Below are positions 24,611 to 37,165 of a stretch of 64,000 bases of DNA, piece after piece. Position numbers and translations under genes: made by a program. Origin of the DNA: Lepidodermella squamata (taxonomy: Eukaryota; Gastrotricha); contig JBLDXI010000013.1 in assembly GCA_047495785.1 (NCBI GenBank), forward strand, positions 2,914,001-2,978,000, written 5' to 3'. The notes under the pieces were generated by a model, which was not told the origin of the DNA, made no database searches, and saw only the letters and a list, made by a program, of their open reading frames with translations. Each line of letters begins with the position of its first letter. Positions within the stretch are counted from its first letter, which is position 1.

Positions 24611-27600
24611 AATGGAATTTTTTGTGACACACACCCAAAATGTCCAATGACTTAAATCAATCAGATTTCATTAAGATTTACACTGCCTAAAAATAACAAA
24701 GGAATAACGACGGGGTATGTAGCTAATTAAGATTGCGGCCTCAAGGTAAAAAATAGCTTCTAACAGCGTTGCATAGTTTTTTTGAAAATTGAAACCTGAC
24801 CGCGCGCTTCGGCAAAACTTCAGTGCGAATGCGACAATACCTGGGAAAAACAACAATCCGTGCAAGTTGACCACGTGGATATATTTTTGCAAAAAAAATG
24901 TTCAGCGTGCCGGCTAATTTATGGCGGATGACGATGAGCAAGGTCTATTTTCGGCCTCTATGATCAATCAGGTTAGATAATATAGGAAGCGTCGAGAGTA
25001 AGGAAACAGGTCAACCCTTGAGATTGTTGACCACTAATGTTCAGATCTTCAATTACAGCGCAGGTATAAATAATTACGCACATGACGTGCTGTTCATCGT
25101 GAGCGAAGACATCATGACGCTGCGAAGTTGAAAAGGCCCTGGACATTTTCCCCAATAAGAGCGCGATTTAAATTTAGCTTTTTGTAGCAATACGGGGCGG
25201 ATATCGGTTAGGAATTAGTTTAAAACCCCATTCTGCTGACGTTGTGTCCATGGAAGCAGAGCAGACAAAACATTCATCAACTTTGGTCAAATTCTACAGT
25301 AAGACAAGTCGAGTTATTTTTGTTACATAGGTAATCGAATAAATTTTTCTTCAAGCTTCCCTAAATCATCTTCCTGCTATATAGAAAACCACGGAACGCA
25401 TGAAAAAATTCGGCTCAAATACGGTAAATTTTCAACTTAAAAAACTTGAGTGCAACATTCCGTCAATAATTTCGCAATCACAATTGTTTAGGCTTCGAAT
25501 GAATAATAGCAGAGCTTCAAATAATAACGCGCAGTAATAAAGGGAAATAGAATATTTCTGGGATTCTTGGACTACGCTGTTTGAGGTGCTGAGTGTTGAC
25601 GGTTAAAACTTGAAATTATGAGGAGTAAAAAGCGGCGACGGTCAGTATAGTTGATTCTAGCTTTAAACTATGAAATTAACCGGGGGACAAAGAAGTCGGG
25701 CAACATTTTTAGGCCACGACTTCGGGGCATCAAAAATACTTGTTCACGCATCGGATGATTTTTTCCAGCGCCCTATTTAGGCTGAAATTCCCAGAGTTTC
25801 ATAAAATGTCTGTTAAAAAAAAACTCAAATTTCCTACCTATTTATAGAGCAAGGTCACATTTCTCCGCATGTGTGTTATGGTACTTTTTGTCCAAATTTT
25901 GCATATTTTGTACGTCCTTTGCGAGGGGCGAAAAACCGGCGGATCTATCAATTTAGGTTGATGCTAAAATTAGCCGATTCAAAATGATCAAAAAAGTTTG
26001 CAAGAATTATGCAATTAAATTTGATATTTTACGCGCGTCAACCCGCGCACTCACCCTAGATGCAACACATCCGACAGAACGTCGTGAAAAAGATATGTCG
26101 GCTAAAAAAGTGCGAAGACTAACGGAGGTCCGTGAAGTGATTGATCGCTGTAATTTTGAAAATGACATAGTCTTTGCTACTATGAAAGTAAACATCCATT
26201 CTCGGAAAAGGACAACAGACACTGGGTGAAATTTGATAATAATGTATTTCCCCATTACGATTTTAATACGAATAAGTTCAAAATATAACTTTTTCCGCCC
26301 TGTCCAAAAACGCGCGCGATAGCTGCAGCGGCTGTTTTCCATCGTCCAACAAATGTGCGCGATTTTAGAGAGGGATGCATAAATTTTGAGCATCCGAGTT
26401 TTCTGTACTGTTGCGATTTCAAAATTAGATACAAACAACGCGCAGCCTAGTCAGACACGCGGCTCGGAAATAATATAGCAGATATGTAAAATATACCTCT
26501 ACGGCATCATCATCATCATGAAAAAGCTGTTCAAAACGATACACCCCCCTCGCGAGGAATAAATGATAATTTAAAATATTTTTTGCCTCTACACATACCT
26601 GGTGGACTCCACCTGATGAAGCTATGAAACGAGAGCCTGCTCGGAAGCCGCTAGCTCCAAAGCGTGATATCCAATTTTGTGATAATTAAATGATGAAGAG
26701 AATAAAATGCGGTTGCCAAACGAAACTGAATACGCAATGCGAAATTTGAGAAGGCTCATAAAAACAGTCGAAATTTCAAAATTTGGTGGTGAAGGTATTA
26801 GAGCTAATAGAGGTTGTAATGTGAAGAAATCTAAGTTGAGGTCATAACGGCTAATGCCGACCTATAAATTTATTGCGCACACTGGTAAATAAATTTATTG
26901 CCATACCTACAAGCGCAATTTCGCCCTAATAATAATAATGAAGACCGATAATCATCAATTTCTCAGCTATAATAACAAATACCGATATTTGAAAGCGGCT
27001 AAAATGTTTTCAAGACTTAAGCAAGCCGGGTATATTAGGTATATTATCAGCGTACAACAACAATCGCAATAATTGCAAGAAAAATATTTCATTCGCCTTC
27101 AACAATAGCACAGTTTCTTTCTATATTACCTGGGCGATATTTATTTATGTAATAATCGCCTCACTTTATACAATTTGCAATTTGCCGCAATGATTATAAT
27201 AATATTGTTATTAGCTAAATATACTGAATATAAAAGGTGCTTTTTAACCTTTTAAAAGCGTATTAATGCGCGCTTATGTTTGTGTTTTATGCCGCCATTA
27301 TTACCTCTAAGCGCGTAAAGTAGGCGCGTTAAAATATTTGCGTCCGAGAGATATAGATCCATAACATCGGCGAAAATTTTGCCGCGTATAATTCCGATTT
27401 CATAAAAATGTAATAATCTCGATCATATTATTATTATACACAGAAATTAGCGAGTGTGTGTTTATCATTCTCGCTGCTGCTGCTTTGCTGCCCTTTTTCA
27501 ATATTTTTTATAAATATGCGCAGTGCTTTGGCAGTATAGATATGTGTGCGCGCGCCCATTATCCGTTACATTTTTGATAAAATAACAATAAAAATGTAAT

Positions 27601-30269
27601 CAGAGCTTTAAAGAATGTCTATTTGTAAAACCGGCTATAATATCCATATTTCTCGTCTTGTCGAGTATATCAGGAGACATTTAGCCAGGCGCGCACTCGC
27701 TCATAATTGCAACAACACGAATTATGCAAAGGCACATAATATAAAAATAACAAAATGATATTAATATAGTAAGTGAGTGGTTGAAAAGCAGGCACCGAAA
27801 AACAAGCGAAATTGAGCGCACAGCAGTTTTCATATCTCGCTCGCCAACAGTAATAATCATCATTCAGTAAATGAAACAAATATAGTAATAATAAATGGCA
27901 ATAAAAGCAATGGCAGAGGAACCATTAGCGGGCGAGCCCAGCCAGCAGGAGGTACACAATTTTTGCGCTTATGTAATATCGCAGCAGTATCAAAACGTGG
28001 TTGGCTCGTAATGCGCGACTTATTGTTCTTGTGCAAAAATATTAGCTCAATCAATATTAAATATTGAAAAACGCAAAAACTGGAATATATGCGCGCAAAA
28101 AATAAAACAATAAAAGCCCATTATTACGCCTAATATGCAGATTTTGCAAATTGCCCATTATACAAGTTATTATTTTTCCGTATTACGGCCGCCAAAAAAA
28201 TGCCGCTTCAATAAATTTCATCTTAATATTTTTATAATCAAAGCCCGGCCTATACAATTACAAAATATGTGATGTCGTGTCGGCTGGAAACGATAGAAAA
28301 TAATGATGGAGGAAAAGCTATTTTCGCAAAATATAGAAATTATTTATTCAATCAAGCATAAAAAAATACAGAAACAACGGGCCTATTTAGCTCCCCCTCG
28401 AAATTTTATGCAACTTCACCCCTTTTATAGAATTTTTCCGCGAAAAATTGATTCGTTTCTCAGCGGAAATAGGACAACAAAAATAATAATTACTTCCTGT
28501 TAATATTTTGCCCAGATCACGCGGAAATGAAGCAGTTGAAGTCAAACTTAGTGAGCTAATGAATTATCCAGGAATATTATTTTTGCAAATCGTTAGCCGA
28601 CAAAAAATAAATGACTTCGTCTCCCAATAGTGTCGCCTTCATCGCTGTGGGATTAAAAATAAAGCCTGCGAAAACCAAACAAATTATTGAAAAAATGTTT
28701 TATCGAAGATTAATTTAAACAGGGTGCATTAAAATGTGAGAGCTATTTTTCATGTGGGTGGTATTTTGCAATTACCGGAAAAAAATTAAATACATTTCGC
28801 CATAATTATAAGAATTTTTTGCCACAACTCCCTCTCATATCTATTATCGCGCTCATCGATGATCCGCATCAATAATCGCGGCTATATTTAGTGGGTGACT
28901 TTAATTTTTCAGATTACCTCACATTTCACGGGCACGCGCTTCGTCGCCGATATTAATGCGCATATAACAACATTATATATTGCAAAAATATTAATAATTT
29001 GAAGTCCTTCAATGCATTAATTTTGATTTGCTGCTTATTTCCCAAGGGTTATTTTTCGAAAAGGATCAAAAAGCTCACGTGAACGTTTTACAGATAATCA
29101 GCCCTTCAAATGAGAGCAAAAAAGCGCCGTTTAATTAGCCGCTAAAATAGCAAATCTTTACCGAGAAAGTTGAACATTTGACTTTGATTACGAAATAGTT
29201 GCACCTGCAACTTTTTGATCTCGAATAAATCGTTCTACCTGGTGAGCAAATAGCTCAACTTTTATTTGCCTTGTAAATGTTTTTCAATAGGTACATAATG
29301 ACTCCGTTTATTGCATTATTTTTTCATCGTCTTTTTATTTCTGAATAAAATTATTCACATATTATTAAAGGCGCGAAAGCAAAGTCAGCTCATTTTTTCA
29401 CCTTTATGAAAATACCTGTGCGTGCGAGCAATATTTGGGTTAGAGCGAAAACAATAACAGTTTTATGACGAATTATCCACAAAATACTCGCGCTAATACA
29501 GAGTCAACGCAAGTGTTAAAAAACCCAACCTGTGGCTGCTACGCAATTCGTCACTGTATTATGCGAAAAAATATCCCAGAACCGTGTAATAAAAACTGTC
29601 AATTATTATTATTTTTTATTTTCATCTAATTATTTTGCGTGTGCACCGCCAGGTATTGCAACTTTTATGCTAATAACTATATATATTTAATTGCGCAGAG
29701 AAAACTGACGTTTCAGTGCAAATTATATTATTATTTTTATCATCCCCACCATTTTCACACTTGTGTGATGGCACGCAACATCAAAAAGAGAGTCATCTGA
29801 TGTCTGAGGCGGTTGCTCGGGATTGCTGGTCGCGATTGGGGACGATAATTTTTCCTTTATTTAGCCGATGCAACTTGAAACCTACACCTATAGCGACAGA
29901 CATATTTTGACTCCTGCCCTAGGTTCGGATGTGATGCATCTTTCGCATCCTTCCTGTAATAGGATCCGCGGATAAAAATAGCTCTGGTGCAATTTTCCCG
30001 TCTGTTGACCTCGTGATATATTCGCACATCGAAATCAAATTACTGCTCCGAGGCAACCTGCTAATTATGATGTTTCGCCAAACCGACAACAAGGCAGCCT
30101 TTTTGATAGCAAGTAATCCTGGATCAAACATCTCCGAAAGACTGAACTCGAAAAATGTGAAAAGGAATAGAAAAAATCGCCTGCAGCTCTCCCTAAATTT
30201 AAGACCTCATTATATAAAGAAAACAGGCCGAAAAAAATTACAATATTTTCATTTTATTTTCGCTTTAAA
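24611..30269. other. 5.7 kb gene-free spacer between divergent SALL and guanylyl-cyclase genes
   Basis: This is the longest gene-free interval. It is AT-rich with many TAATAAT runs and short GCGCG islands. The longest open frames (for example 26007-26438 on the minus strand) lack splice context, family similarity or coding-like composition. Since the flanking genes diverge, the interval probably carries both promoters and SALL enhancers, which is inference. A TATA-like TATATAAAG at 30211 lies 59 bases before the cyclase ATG. Confidence 0.5.
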
Positions 30270-32416
30270 ATGTACGGTCTTCTGATAAAAGCCGCCCTGG
30301 CTTACTTGGGGCAGGCGTATCCAGATATAAGCCAAGACGTACTGGAAGAACTCGGCCTGAGTGACCAGCGTGACATGGACCAGTTTCAGATGTACAGTGA
30401 TAAGATCTTCACCCGAATGGCCAAGCTGCTGGCCGATAAGACCGGCGAGCCTGAAGACCACCTTATGGAAGGATTCGGTGGCTATGCCATCGATTTCATG
30501 TGCAAGGTCGGCTACCAGGATTTGCTTTTCAGCCTCGGCCGATCGCTGAGCGACCTCCTTAATGAACTCGACAACCTGCACGAGTATATTCGGATGTCTT
30601 ACCCAAAAATCAAAGCGCCAAGCTTTATTTGCTTGAAGGAATCAGTCGACGGCATCACGCTGCTCTACCGAAGCAAGCGTAAAGGCTTCCAGACCTACGT
30701 CATCGGTTTTTTGAAGACACTGGCAAATAAATTCTACGCAACATCGACAAGTATCGAAATATCGACCACAAGAGACATGGGCGATCGGCATGAGGCGGTC
30801 TACCGGTTGTTTTTCGACAACTCGACCCGCTATTCATCGGCAGCTGACGTCATCATGCGAGATGTTTACTTTAAAAACAAAGTAATTCTGGCGGATACGA
30901 TTTTCGAAATCTACCCGTTTCACATTCTGATCAATGACACGATGGAAATTCAATCTGTCGGCCAGGGTTTGAAGCACTTGTATTCAAAAATTCTACGCGA
31001 AGATTTTTCGTCGCTATTCGAAATTGCCCGCCCTAATGTTGAGCCGAATTTCCGTACGATTCAACATCATTTGAACAATATTTTCGAGATAAGTTGCTTG
31101 CTGACCCCTCGCGGTGGTATGAACGATGAGCCCCAGCAGGGTGCTGGCGGGAATAAGCGGGCGTTGACGGGCCCTCAAGAATCATTAGGCGTCGCAGGGA
31201 AAAGTATGGACAACAACATGATGAAAACCAATGACAGCAACGTTTCGAACGAAGCTGACCTAATTTTGAAGGGTCAAATGATTTTTGTGAGTTTTAATGA
31301 GTTTGACCTAGAAAACCAACGCAATTATTATTTTACAGATTGAAGAATGGAACTGTTTGCTCTTCATCGGCTTTCCTATGTTGGTTGTTCCCGAGCAAAT
31401 GCTTCGAGTTGGCCTTTATGTATCAGATTTGAGTTTGTTCGATTCATCACGTGATTTGATCATGGTTGCGAGTCAAGACATGAGTGACAAAAATCTTACC
31501 CAGGTTTTATTAGTTTGACCTATATAGTTTTTATGCGAATTTTCTTCTCTTTAGAAATTGCTGTCGGTAAAATCTGATGTTGTCGCTGAGGCTTCGCATA
31601 TCACTGAAAAAACCAAGGAAGACTGGCAACGAATTCACTACGCCCTACTACCGTCCACAGTCGCCCAGAAAATGATGCGAGGTGAGCCAACCTAATAAAT
31701 TGAAAAATTTAATTAATTTGATTCAAATTTAATTTTTTAGGTGAACCAGCTTATGCATTGGCTACAACCTTCCCGCGAGCTACAGTAATCTGCGTTGAAG
31801 TCATCGACGAACGATTCGACTCGTTGCTCGGTGAAGTTTTCTCTCACATCGAAGATATTCACCGTGATGCGGCGACAATTTGCGCGAAATACGATTTCTA
31901 TAAGGTGGATGGCCGTTTGACGGAATTCATGATGCTCTGCGGCGCTCCTGATGCCATTTCCAAGGCTGAAATATCCGCCTGCGTTGGGGCACTCGCCTTG
32001 GTAGCTAATGCCAAGCCAGCGCTGAGAGTTGGAATCGCTACCGGCCCGATTTCGGCAGGGGTTGTAGGCGTGAAACTGCTCGCTTACAAGTAATGACCAC
32101 TTCACAAATTTAAGAGTCCAATCCCATTTAATTTTAAACAGGCCTTTCGGCGATACAGTAAAAAATTCCAGACATTTGTCCAACCGCTGCGATCCAAGAA
32201 AAGTGTTGGTTGACGAGGCTACGATGAATGCGTGCTCGAACGACCCCGGGCTAATCTTCGAAGCAGCGTCTGCAGACAAGCAACAGGTGAAATTCGTGAA
32301 TTTAATCGTAAATCACAAAATTTCATAATTTTTCTAAATAGCTACCGCCTCAAATGGTGTGCTATTTTGCGAAGAAGGCATCGAAGCACAGCAGCAAACC
32401 CAAAGACGGAGCTTGA
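30270..32416 (+). CDS. H-NOX soluble guanylyl-cyclase homologue with degenerate cyclase domain, 625 aa
   Basis: Six exons: 30270-31286, 31339-31503, 31555-31681, 31741-32089, 32142-32286 and 32342-32416, all in phase. The N-terminal H-NOX haem domain (MYGLLIKAALAYLGQAY) keeps the proximal His (NLHEYIRMSYPKIKAPSF) and the haem-propionate motif YRSKR. Then come the H-NOX-associated PAS-like domain (LKGQMIF|IEEWNCLLFIGFP) and the coiled linker (LLPSTVAQKMMRGEPAY). The C-terminal cyclase domain is recognisable by GIATGPISAGVVGVK and KPFGDTVKNS, but the metal-binding block (usually FSDIVGF) reads VICVEVIDE and the usual VETIGD reads VDGRLTE. In most animals such proteins sense NO or O2 and make cGMP. 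This one may be a dead or regulatory subunit. Length is normal for a beta-type subunit. Confidence 0.88.
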
Positions 32417-33683
32417 GAGACTCTGATGAGGACCTGATCATCCTTGAAAGACAGAATTATATCGTGCAATTATTGTAAAAATGTTCAAGTTGAAGTAAAG
32501 CTTTTGTGCTGTTAATATCCTTCGGACCCAAAATGCAAAAACAGGCTCCAAGTGGTTGATATTTTTTGATAAATTCGACAACCACTTGGGAGCCGTTCGA
32601 TTTGGGCCCTCGGGGCAACATGTCCAACCCTTGGCGCTCGGGGGAGAGCGATAGCAGGGCTGCTGCGGACATGCTGAACCACCGGGTGGTTGAGGGCGGG
32701 AGACTGAGGCCTTGAAAGGTTCAGCCGAATTCAGCGAAGTAAGCATGAATTTTCGAAGTAAGCTACATTTTGCGCCAGGATCGAAGGCTGAACCAATCCG
32801 TTACCCACGGGTTACCATGGGACGGATCGGGAGCCTCCGACGGTGTACAGACACCACCTGGCGTCGGCCGAAACAACAGCGTTGGAACTGCTGCTTTAGC
32901 GCTTGACGACATGTGTTGATGTGTCAGACTCCGAAAGAAAAGAGGCAAAAACGCCACGTTTATATAGAGAAGGGGTATGAATCATTTAGCGCGATATTGA
33001 TTGTATTAGCCTTTATCAACTGAAAGAGCGTAGAACGTCGCGTGACGGTTGATAACATCAAATGATGCAATATTGCGGTCATAGAAAAGTTCTTACTAAT
33101 TCGATTCCATATTATCATACTTCGAGCGCCCTTTCTAGATTTAGTCTCGTTAAATAATTAAATAAAAATAATTTCCAGCATGGGCGTTTGGCCATATGGA
33201 TCTTTCACTGACCATTAATTATTTGATAATGCCCCTCTGACGCATTTTTGAAAAAAATTATTTTGGTATCCAGGTAGGGTCATTTCAACTAGACAGAAAA
33301 GTTTCGTTTTTTATCTAGCGAATATTCGAGCGAACTTCAAGAGGCTAATAGGAATCCCAGGACCTTGGCACCTTCAGGCACGTTCTACCTCTCAGATCTA
33401 CCAGATACAAGACTACCAGTAAATTGTTACAGAGCTGCTTCAGCTTTCATATAGGCTAATGCAAGAAAAGGGTGTGGCGTTAATTTAACCGATTAAGCTC
33501 ATATTATTTCGCGCACTTAACTTTCTAATCTCCTCATTTCCGGGGTCACCTTTTTGCACGAATGAGACGGGAACAGTTCGGAACACGGAACCAGGCCCGC
33601 CTGATAAGAAGAAACTCATACGAGTCATTCTTTCACCACATCCTCTTTTTTGGAATTAATTATTACACAATAACTTTGTGAAA
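32417..33683. other. Spacer with a GC-rich block of unknown nature
   Basis: The block 32580-32905 is clearly richer in G and C than the flanks and contains near-palindromes (ACCACCGGGTGGT) and open frames on the minus strand (71 codons ending at 32457, and 49 codons from 32912). A two-exon minus-strand gene is conceivable, for example with a donor at CCGTGG|GTAACG, but no family is recognised. A structured RNA is the alternative. The remainder to 33683 holds nothing identifiable. Confidence 0.35.
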
Positions 33684-34602
33684 ATGTACAAGCTAGCAGC
33701 TATTGTTGTTTTCGCCAGCTTCAGCCTGGCTGTTGCATTTCAACCCATCAAAACATGCGAAGAGACAGGTGGAGTGTGCGCCAATGATGGAGAGTGCTGC
33801 CCTGGCCTGTACTGTTACTCAGCAACAGGTCTGTCCATCACAAACCATGTTTTAGGACTATAGAAAAACTCTTCTTCATGAGATTCTCATCTTTTAAGGT
33901 GGATTTTCCGACATCCCAATTTTCACACCCGCCAAAATTAAATTAATTTGGGAGACTATTGAACCTTATAAATGCTGGTTTTCATAAACAATTGTTTGAT
34001 CAATTCTGAGTTGTCCAAGACTTCGAGTTTTGGGTAAATTTCCGAGTTTAAATGTTTTAAATCGATGAAATCAAAATGAATAGGTTTAGCAAAAGTCATC
34101 AATCTAAATTTTGATAAATGAAAAATAAGGTCAAAATGCTTATGCCCTATTTATGTCCGATTCATTAAGACTTCAGTGCCAAGAATCGAAGAGATGTTGT
34201 AGCCCGTTAACTTTTACAACCTACGAAATCTAAAAAACCTGTTATTTGATTCTAACAGGTAAATGTAAAAGGAAGTGCATAGCTGGTATGTTCGGTTGCT
34301 TCGACGGCCACGAATCGAAATGCAACGAAGCTGGCGGTCAATGCCAAGCGAACAGCAATTGCTGCCCTGGATTGTTCTGCAACCCCGAGAATAAGTTATG
34401 TAAGAGGAAATGCGAAACTGGCCTTCTGGGATGCGACGATGGCCATGAAACGCAGCAATGTCGCGAAACGGATGGTGAATGCAGCAATGACGGAGATTGC
34501 TGTCCTGGTTTGTTTTGCAACAGTGAAAATGGACGCTGCAAGAGAAAGTGTGTTGCTGGTATGTTTGGCTGCAATGACGGCCATGACGCCACCAGGCCGT
34601 GA
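33684..34602 (+). CDS. Secreted Cys-rich protein with three knottin-like modules, 162 aa
   Basis: Two exons, 33684-33828 and 34259-34602, join in phase 1 (A T|G K C K). A signal peptide (MYKLAAIVVFASFSLAVA) precedes three tandem modules of the pattern C-x6-C-x6-CC-x4-C-...-C-K-R-K-C-x4-G-C. Each has eight cysteines and ends GC(F/D/N)DGH. The CC doublet and spacing resemble the inhibitor-cystine-knot or WAP/prokineticin class of disulphide domains, but I cannot place it in a family. It is likely extracellular; the function is unknown, with protease inhibition, antimicrobial or signalling roles all possible. The intron falls inside module 1 and the other modules are in one exon. AATAAA at about 34678 is a good poly(A) signal. 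Confidence 0.75.
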
Positions 34603-35112
34603 ATTTAATATAGCCTGAACCCTGACAGCTTGCTTGATTTGATTTTAAAATTAGTGTTGACCCAAATAATCATGCTGAATAAAATTTCAAATTTCGGTAC
34701 CAGCTTTCTTTTTAGTCCTCTAGAACAGAGTATGAAGTCCAAGGAATCTGGCTGATATTGCGCCAATATTATACAAAGACCGGTTCTCCAAGGTGATAGT
34801 GCCACGTCCGGATTTAGCTAAAATTCGTAACGTGCCTTGAAAATTTAAATTAGAACGCAGAATCCAAAGCCAGGTTTCACACGTGCTCTATACAAATGGT
34901 GCCAAGGAAAATTAGTTTGAATTTTGTCTTAAATTGAAGATCAAAATGGAACCTTTTATTCGTGAAATGAATGGCGTATGAGGACGCAGCTGAATGAAAG
35001 AGAACGTGGATGAAAAAACTTGATCCTGAAAACAGTCACCATCTGCTCCTACCTTGCTATATAACGCGGCAATAAAACCTCAGTTGACAAACATAACTTC
35101 AAAACCTGAAAA
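34603..35112. other. Spacer with 3' UTR and P450 promoter
   Basis: The left end is the 3' UTR of the Cys-rich gene. The right end carries the P450 promoter with a TATA box at 35058. Nothing else is seen. Confidence 0.5.
35058..35064 (+). promoter_or_regulatory. TATA box of the P450 gene
   Basis: TATATAA lies 55 bases upstream of the start codon, giving a short 5' UTR of about 25 bases. Confidence 0.6.
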
Positions 35113-36776
35113 ATGATTGCATATCTAATTGTTCCAGCAGTTTCTTTCATCGTGTTATTCTGGATATATCGAAAATATGTTCGACATCGCTACTTCGAGA
35201 GGTTAGGAATTCCAGGACCTACGCCTCACTGGCTGTATGGGAATATGGCCGAACTTCTAAGCAGTAGAGATCGAATGAAAATACCAGAATGGACCCGGAA
35301 ACATGGCAAAATGTACGGCATCTACGAGGGAGCACTGCCAATTTTGGTCATCAGCAGCCCTGAATTGATTGAACAAGTTACTGTCAAGGAGTTTTGGAAT
35401 TTTCAGGGCCATCGAGTCGGCCCATTTCAAGTATGTGCACCTTATTTCTGATAGATATAATCCAAGCTAAAATTCGAATTTTAGCCTGACCCCGAAACTG
35501 ATATGGGCACCAAGGATTCATTATTCGCCGTCGACGTGTTTTTCGCGTGGCGAGATCACTGGAAGCGTCTGCGGAACAAACTCAGCTCAGCTTTCACCAT
35601 GGCAAAGATCAAGAGTTACCACCCTCAAATGCAAGGCGGTCAGAATGAACTGTTGGAATTTATCGCTAAAACCGAAGGCTCTGAATTCAACATTCAAACG
35701 CTGTTCGCTCGATTCACGATATCAGTCATCGCCGGGATGGCGTTCGGTCTCGACTTGAGCGGCTTGGTTAGCGGCAAAAGTAAGCAAGGCGAAAGGGTCC
35801 TGGACCTTGCGATGGACATGTTTGCCTTCTTCCAAAACAAGCCAGCCCTCCTTCGAATGGCATTTTACCTAACTGAACTAGCCAGACCCTTGAAATGGCT
35901 ACTAGAATTCCAGACCAAGCTTATACCACTTGGCCCTATGGTCCCGTGGCTCAAGCTCCGAGAGCTGTGTAAAGAAGTCGTGAAATTTCGCAAGGAAAAT
36001 CCAAATCTGCGGCGAAACGATGTTCTGCAGTCTCTTCTTGATGATTCAGCCCTGAATCCTAATGCAAAGCTAGAGGACGAGCCTTTAACAGAAGATGAAG
36101 TCCTAATTCAAAGCATGGTCCTCCTCGTTGCTGGAACTGAAACAACATCGACTTGCCTAAGTTTCACTAGCTATTTGCTAGCTTCGAATCAACAAGCTCA
36201 AGACAAACTATACGCTGAAATCATCTCCGCTTTCCCACAAGGAACCGACAATATCGATGCGGAGAAATTATTCTCGCTGCCTTATCTTGATTGCGTCATC
36301 AAAGAGTCTTTAAGGCTGTATCCGATCGCGTACACTACAAATCGCTATGTCCTAGAAGACACCCAGCTCGGCGGAATTCCGCTGAAGAAAAAGTTTGGAT
36401 TAGTTCTGGCTGACATCTATTCAATGCACCACGACCCAGAATACTGGGGCAAAGACGCGGAAAAGTTCGTTCCGGAACGCTTTCTACCCGAAAACTCGAT
36501 AGATAGGCATGATGCTGCGTATATGCCATTCGGCTATGGGCCCAGAATTTGCGTCGGTAAGACTACAAATTCTTATTTTGATAATTGAGAAAATTTGATA
36601 ATTTTGCAGGAATGCGACTGGCCATGTATGAGCTGAAACTTACGCTGGTGAATATTATCAGAAAGTTCCGACTGGTCGAGCCAGAAGGCGGCTATCCGAA
36701 GACAGGCCTTCCGATAGCTGTTGAAATGGTCCTGGCTCCCGCGAATGGTGTACCCATTCGGGCTCTTAGAAGATGA
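35113..36776 (+). CDS. Cytochrome P450, CYP3-clan, microsomal, complete, 518 aa
   Basis: Three exons, 35113-35430, 35485-36556 and 36610-36776, in phase. The N-terminal hydrophobic anchor (MIAYLIVPAVSFIVLFWIY) and Pro hinge (GIPGPTPHWLYGN) indicate an ER-bound enzyme. Catalytic landmarks are all present: the I-helix oxygen-binding motif AGTETTS, the K-helix ExxR (KESLRL), the PERF motif (FVPERF) and the haem loop FGYGPRICVG, whose Cys is split from the last exon two residues later. The last intron interrupts the haem loop after CV. The protein resembles CYP3/CYP13/CYP9 members, which oxidise xenobiotics or endogenous lipids with P450 reductase; the substrate cannot be deduced. Length and all motifs suggest an active enzyme. 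Confidence 0.93.
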
Positions 36777-36910
36777 AAAACACTCTTTATGATTCGCATG
36801 ATAATTAAAACCAGTAGACTAAAATATATAGCTTTTATTGCACGTCGTTTCGAAATCAGTCACAATTTCATCATCAGGTGAAATGAGTTGGCATGTAAAC
36901 GGAGTTTTTC

Positions 36911-37165
36911 AGAAAATATAAGTCATAGGAATAGATATAATTCAGTAATTTCAATGTGGTTTTTAGATATAACGCCCACGAGAAATGGATGCCAAGGGCC
37001 CCAAATGGCCTAATGATTCATCAGCGGCTTAGTGGCCTCAAATTTCCGAAATTTGCGCCACTAAGCCGTTGATAAATCATTAGGCCATTTGGGGCCCTTG
37101 GCATCCCTTTTCTCGCGAGCAGGCGATCTTTAGTGAATTATATCAATACATATGACTTATTTTCT
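36911..37165. mobile_element. Foldback/MITE-like inverted-repeat element
   Basis: The arms pair nearly perfectly. GATGCCAAGGGCCCCAAATG at 36990 is mirrored by CATTTGGGGCCCTTGGCATC near 37088, continuing through GGCCTAATGAT and CGGCTTAGTGG and their complements. The outer parts AGAAAATATAAGTCATA and TATGACTTATTTTCT also pair. The arms are about 115-125 bases around a roughly 20-base centre. There is no open frame, so it is non-autonomous or a long hairpin transcript source. Confidence 0.8.

Noticed and set aside
26007-26438. 143-codon minus-strand open frame in the long spacer
   Set aside because: No similarity, no promoter or splice context, and it overlaps an 81-codon frame on the other strand. 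Probably chance.
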